Source: Bacteroidota bacterium
GTDB lineage: Bacteria > Bacteroidota > Bacteroidia > Chitinophagales > BACL12
Direction: 5' to 3'
Length of the DNA: 64,000 nt
Assembly (NCBI GenBank): GCA_016715425.1
Contig: JADKAC010000002.1
Coordinates: 610,324 to 674,323 of the forward strand
Shown here: in pieces, positions 63,327 through 64,000 of the stretch
Layout: the number at the start of each line of letters is the position of its first letter
Numbering within the stretch: position 1 is the stretch's first letter
Translations under genes and position numbers: made by a program
Notes under the pieces: generated by a model
Seen by the model: only the letters and a program-made list of their open reading frames with translations
Told to the model about the DNA's origin: nothing
Database searches by the model: none

Positions 63327-64000
63327 CTATTCCGGTTTTGGGTTATTGTTATTGTTGTTATTATTATTCCGATTATTCCGCCGTTTATTTTTATTGCGGT
63401 TTGGATTATTGGGATTGGGATTATTTTGTTGCGGTGGATTTTTTGGTGCCGCCTTCTGTTGGTTTTGTGGATTTTGATTTTGTGTATTCTGATTTTGCGG
63501 ACCCTTGTTTTTATTTTGTCTTTTTTTCTGATTGCGTTTCTTCTCAGATTTTTCAATTGTCTGCAAAGTAATTTCACCAATCACTTTATCAAATTCAATT
63601 TCTGTTTCCACTTCCTGATATACTTTAAAAGCATCTAAACTTTCCACTACTTCACCCGCCTTAATTTGTGTAAGCAATTCGGTAACCTTAGCCGGTGTTA
63701 ATGGAAATTGTTTTCCTGTTCCATGCATTTCATACACCATCAGTTTTTTAAAAATATCTGTCTTCACCAAATAATGTCTGCCGGCTTTTGTATCAATAAT
63801 ATCTGCCTTCTCCGGAAAATCTTTTAGCGCATCCATATAAGTATCCAACTCATAATTCAAACAACATTTTAAGCGACCACATTGCCCGGATAATTTTGCC
63901 TGATTGATAGATAAATTCTGATAACGAGCAGCGCCTGTAGAAACAGATTTAAAATCAGTGAGCCAGGTAGAACAACATAATTCTCTGCCACAAGAACCGA
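63327..64000 (-). CDS. RicT/PSP1 domain protein (YaaT-like), N-terminus beyond window
   Basis: The visible 225 residues start beyond the right edge. The PSP1 core is clear: GSCGRELCCSTWLTDFKSVS, then ARYQNLSINQAKLSGQCGRL, then KCCLNYELDTYMDALKDFP. The Cys-rich sites (CGRELCC and CGRLKCC) may bind an Fe-S cluster, as in RicT of Bacillus. The C-terminal 75 residues are low complexity, rich in Asn, Lys, Gln and Pro, and end in nine consecutive Asn. Such a basic disordered tail may bind RNA or nucleoprotein. RicT proteins act in RNA maturation with RNase Y in Firmicutes; the role in Bacteroidota is unclear. An apparent start at 63,860 is internal. Confidence 0.9.
   Translation of the reverse strand, partial: GSCGRELCCSTWLTDFKSVSTGAARYQNLSINQAKLSGQCGRLKCCLNYELDTYMDALKDFPEKADIIDTKAGRHYLVKTDIFKKLMVYEMHGTGKQFPLTPAKVTELLTQIKAGEVVESLDAFKVYQEVETEIEFDKVIGEITLQTIEKSEKKRNQKKRQNKNKGPQNQNTQNQNPQNQQKAAPKNPPQQNNPNPNNPNRNKNKRRNNRNNNNNNNNNPKPE

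Noticed and set aside
63324..63638. Plus-strand open frames opposite the RicT-like tail
   Set aside because: They are the complement of an Asn/Lys-rich low-complexity coding region and encode only hydrophobic repeats.

Overview
The window is low-GC DNA from a member of the Bacteroidota. The evidence is the density of type IX secretion (T9SS) cargo, meaning proteins ending in a gliding-motility-type C-terminal (CHU_C) domain or a short type A sorting domain. A PorP/SprF-family barrel, GldH, a RicT/PSP1-type protein, a DUF4292 lipoprotein and a DUF4837 lipoprotein also fit, as do two matches to the Bacteroidota -7 promoter consensus TAnnTTTG. The order cannot be fixed from the sequence; a gliding environmental lineage related to Chitinophagales or Saprospirales is a reasonable guess. 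No tRNA, rRNA, CRISPR array, prophage or transposase was seen.

Layout. 1-11,046 (-): one giant surface protein of more than 3,650 codons. It has a signal peptide, a P/Homo B domain, Ig-like modules, then about 49 tandem 52-residue repeats and a CHU_C domain that runs off the left edge. Its repeat array carries five noisy lesions that look like assembly or consensus damage. 11.4-15.8 kb (-): housekeeping cluster tatA, gatA, a LysM transglycosylase and DUF4837. 15.9-18.5 kb (-): ATP-dependent DNA ligase with its ligase-associated exonuclease. 18.7-21.8 kb (-): small barrel protein, AI-2E-type permease and a T9SS protein. 22.3-28.1 kb: OmpA-family protein (+), YdeI-like protein and nitroreductase (-), and a von Willebrand A protein (+). 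28.2-31.2 kb: a Fic protein and an unrecognised secreted protein, bracketed by three copies of a REP-like palindrome, with an iterated 10-bp motif upstream of fic.

31.2-40.0 kb (-): three large CHU_C proteins, a solitary HigA-like regulator and a PKD/T9SS protein. 40.1-46.9 kb (+): envelope and glycan operon with flippase, dUTPase, sugar nucleotidyltransferase, TPR lipoprotein, DUF4292 lipoprotein and an EnvC-like coiled-coil/M23 protein. 47-48 kb (-): PorP/SprF. 48.4-56.8 kb (-): three tandem secreted sulfatases with PKD and T9SS domains; the first is frameshifted. 56.9-57.6 kb (+): exonuclease III. 58-62.7 kb (+): a T9SS protein overlapping a 1,264-residue putative metalloprotease with a beta-helix region. 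62.9-64 kb (-): gldH and the 3' part of a ricT-like gene running off the right edge.

How it fits together. The theme is the cell envelope: secretion and surface attachment of large repetitive proteins, extracellular sulfatases and a protease, and the wall and glycan machinery that supports them. Several intergenic gaps hold unusual low-complexity 'word' arrays, REP-like hairpins or dispersed short repeats, and these are the least explained part of the window.
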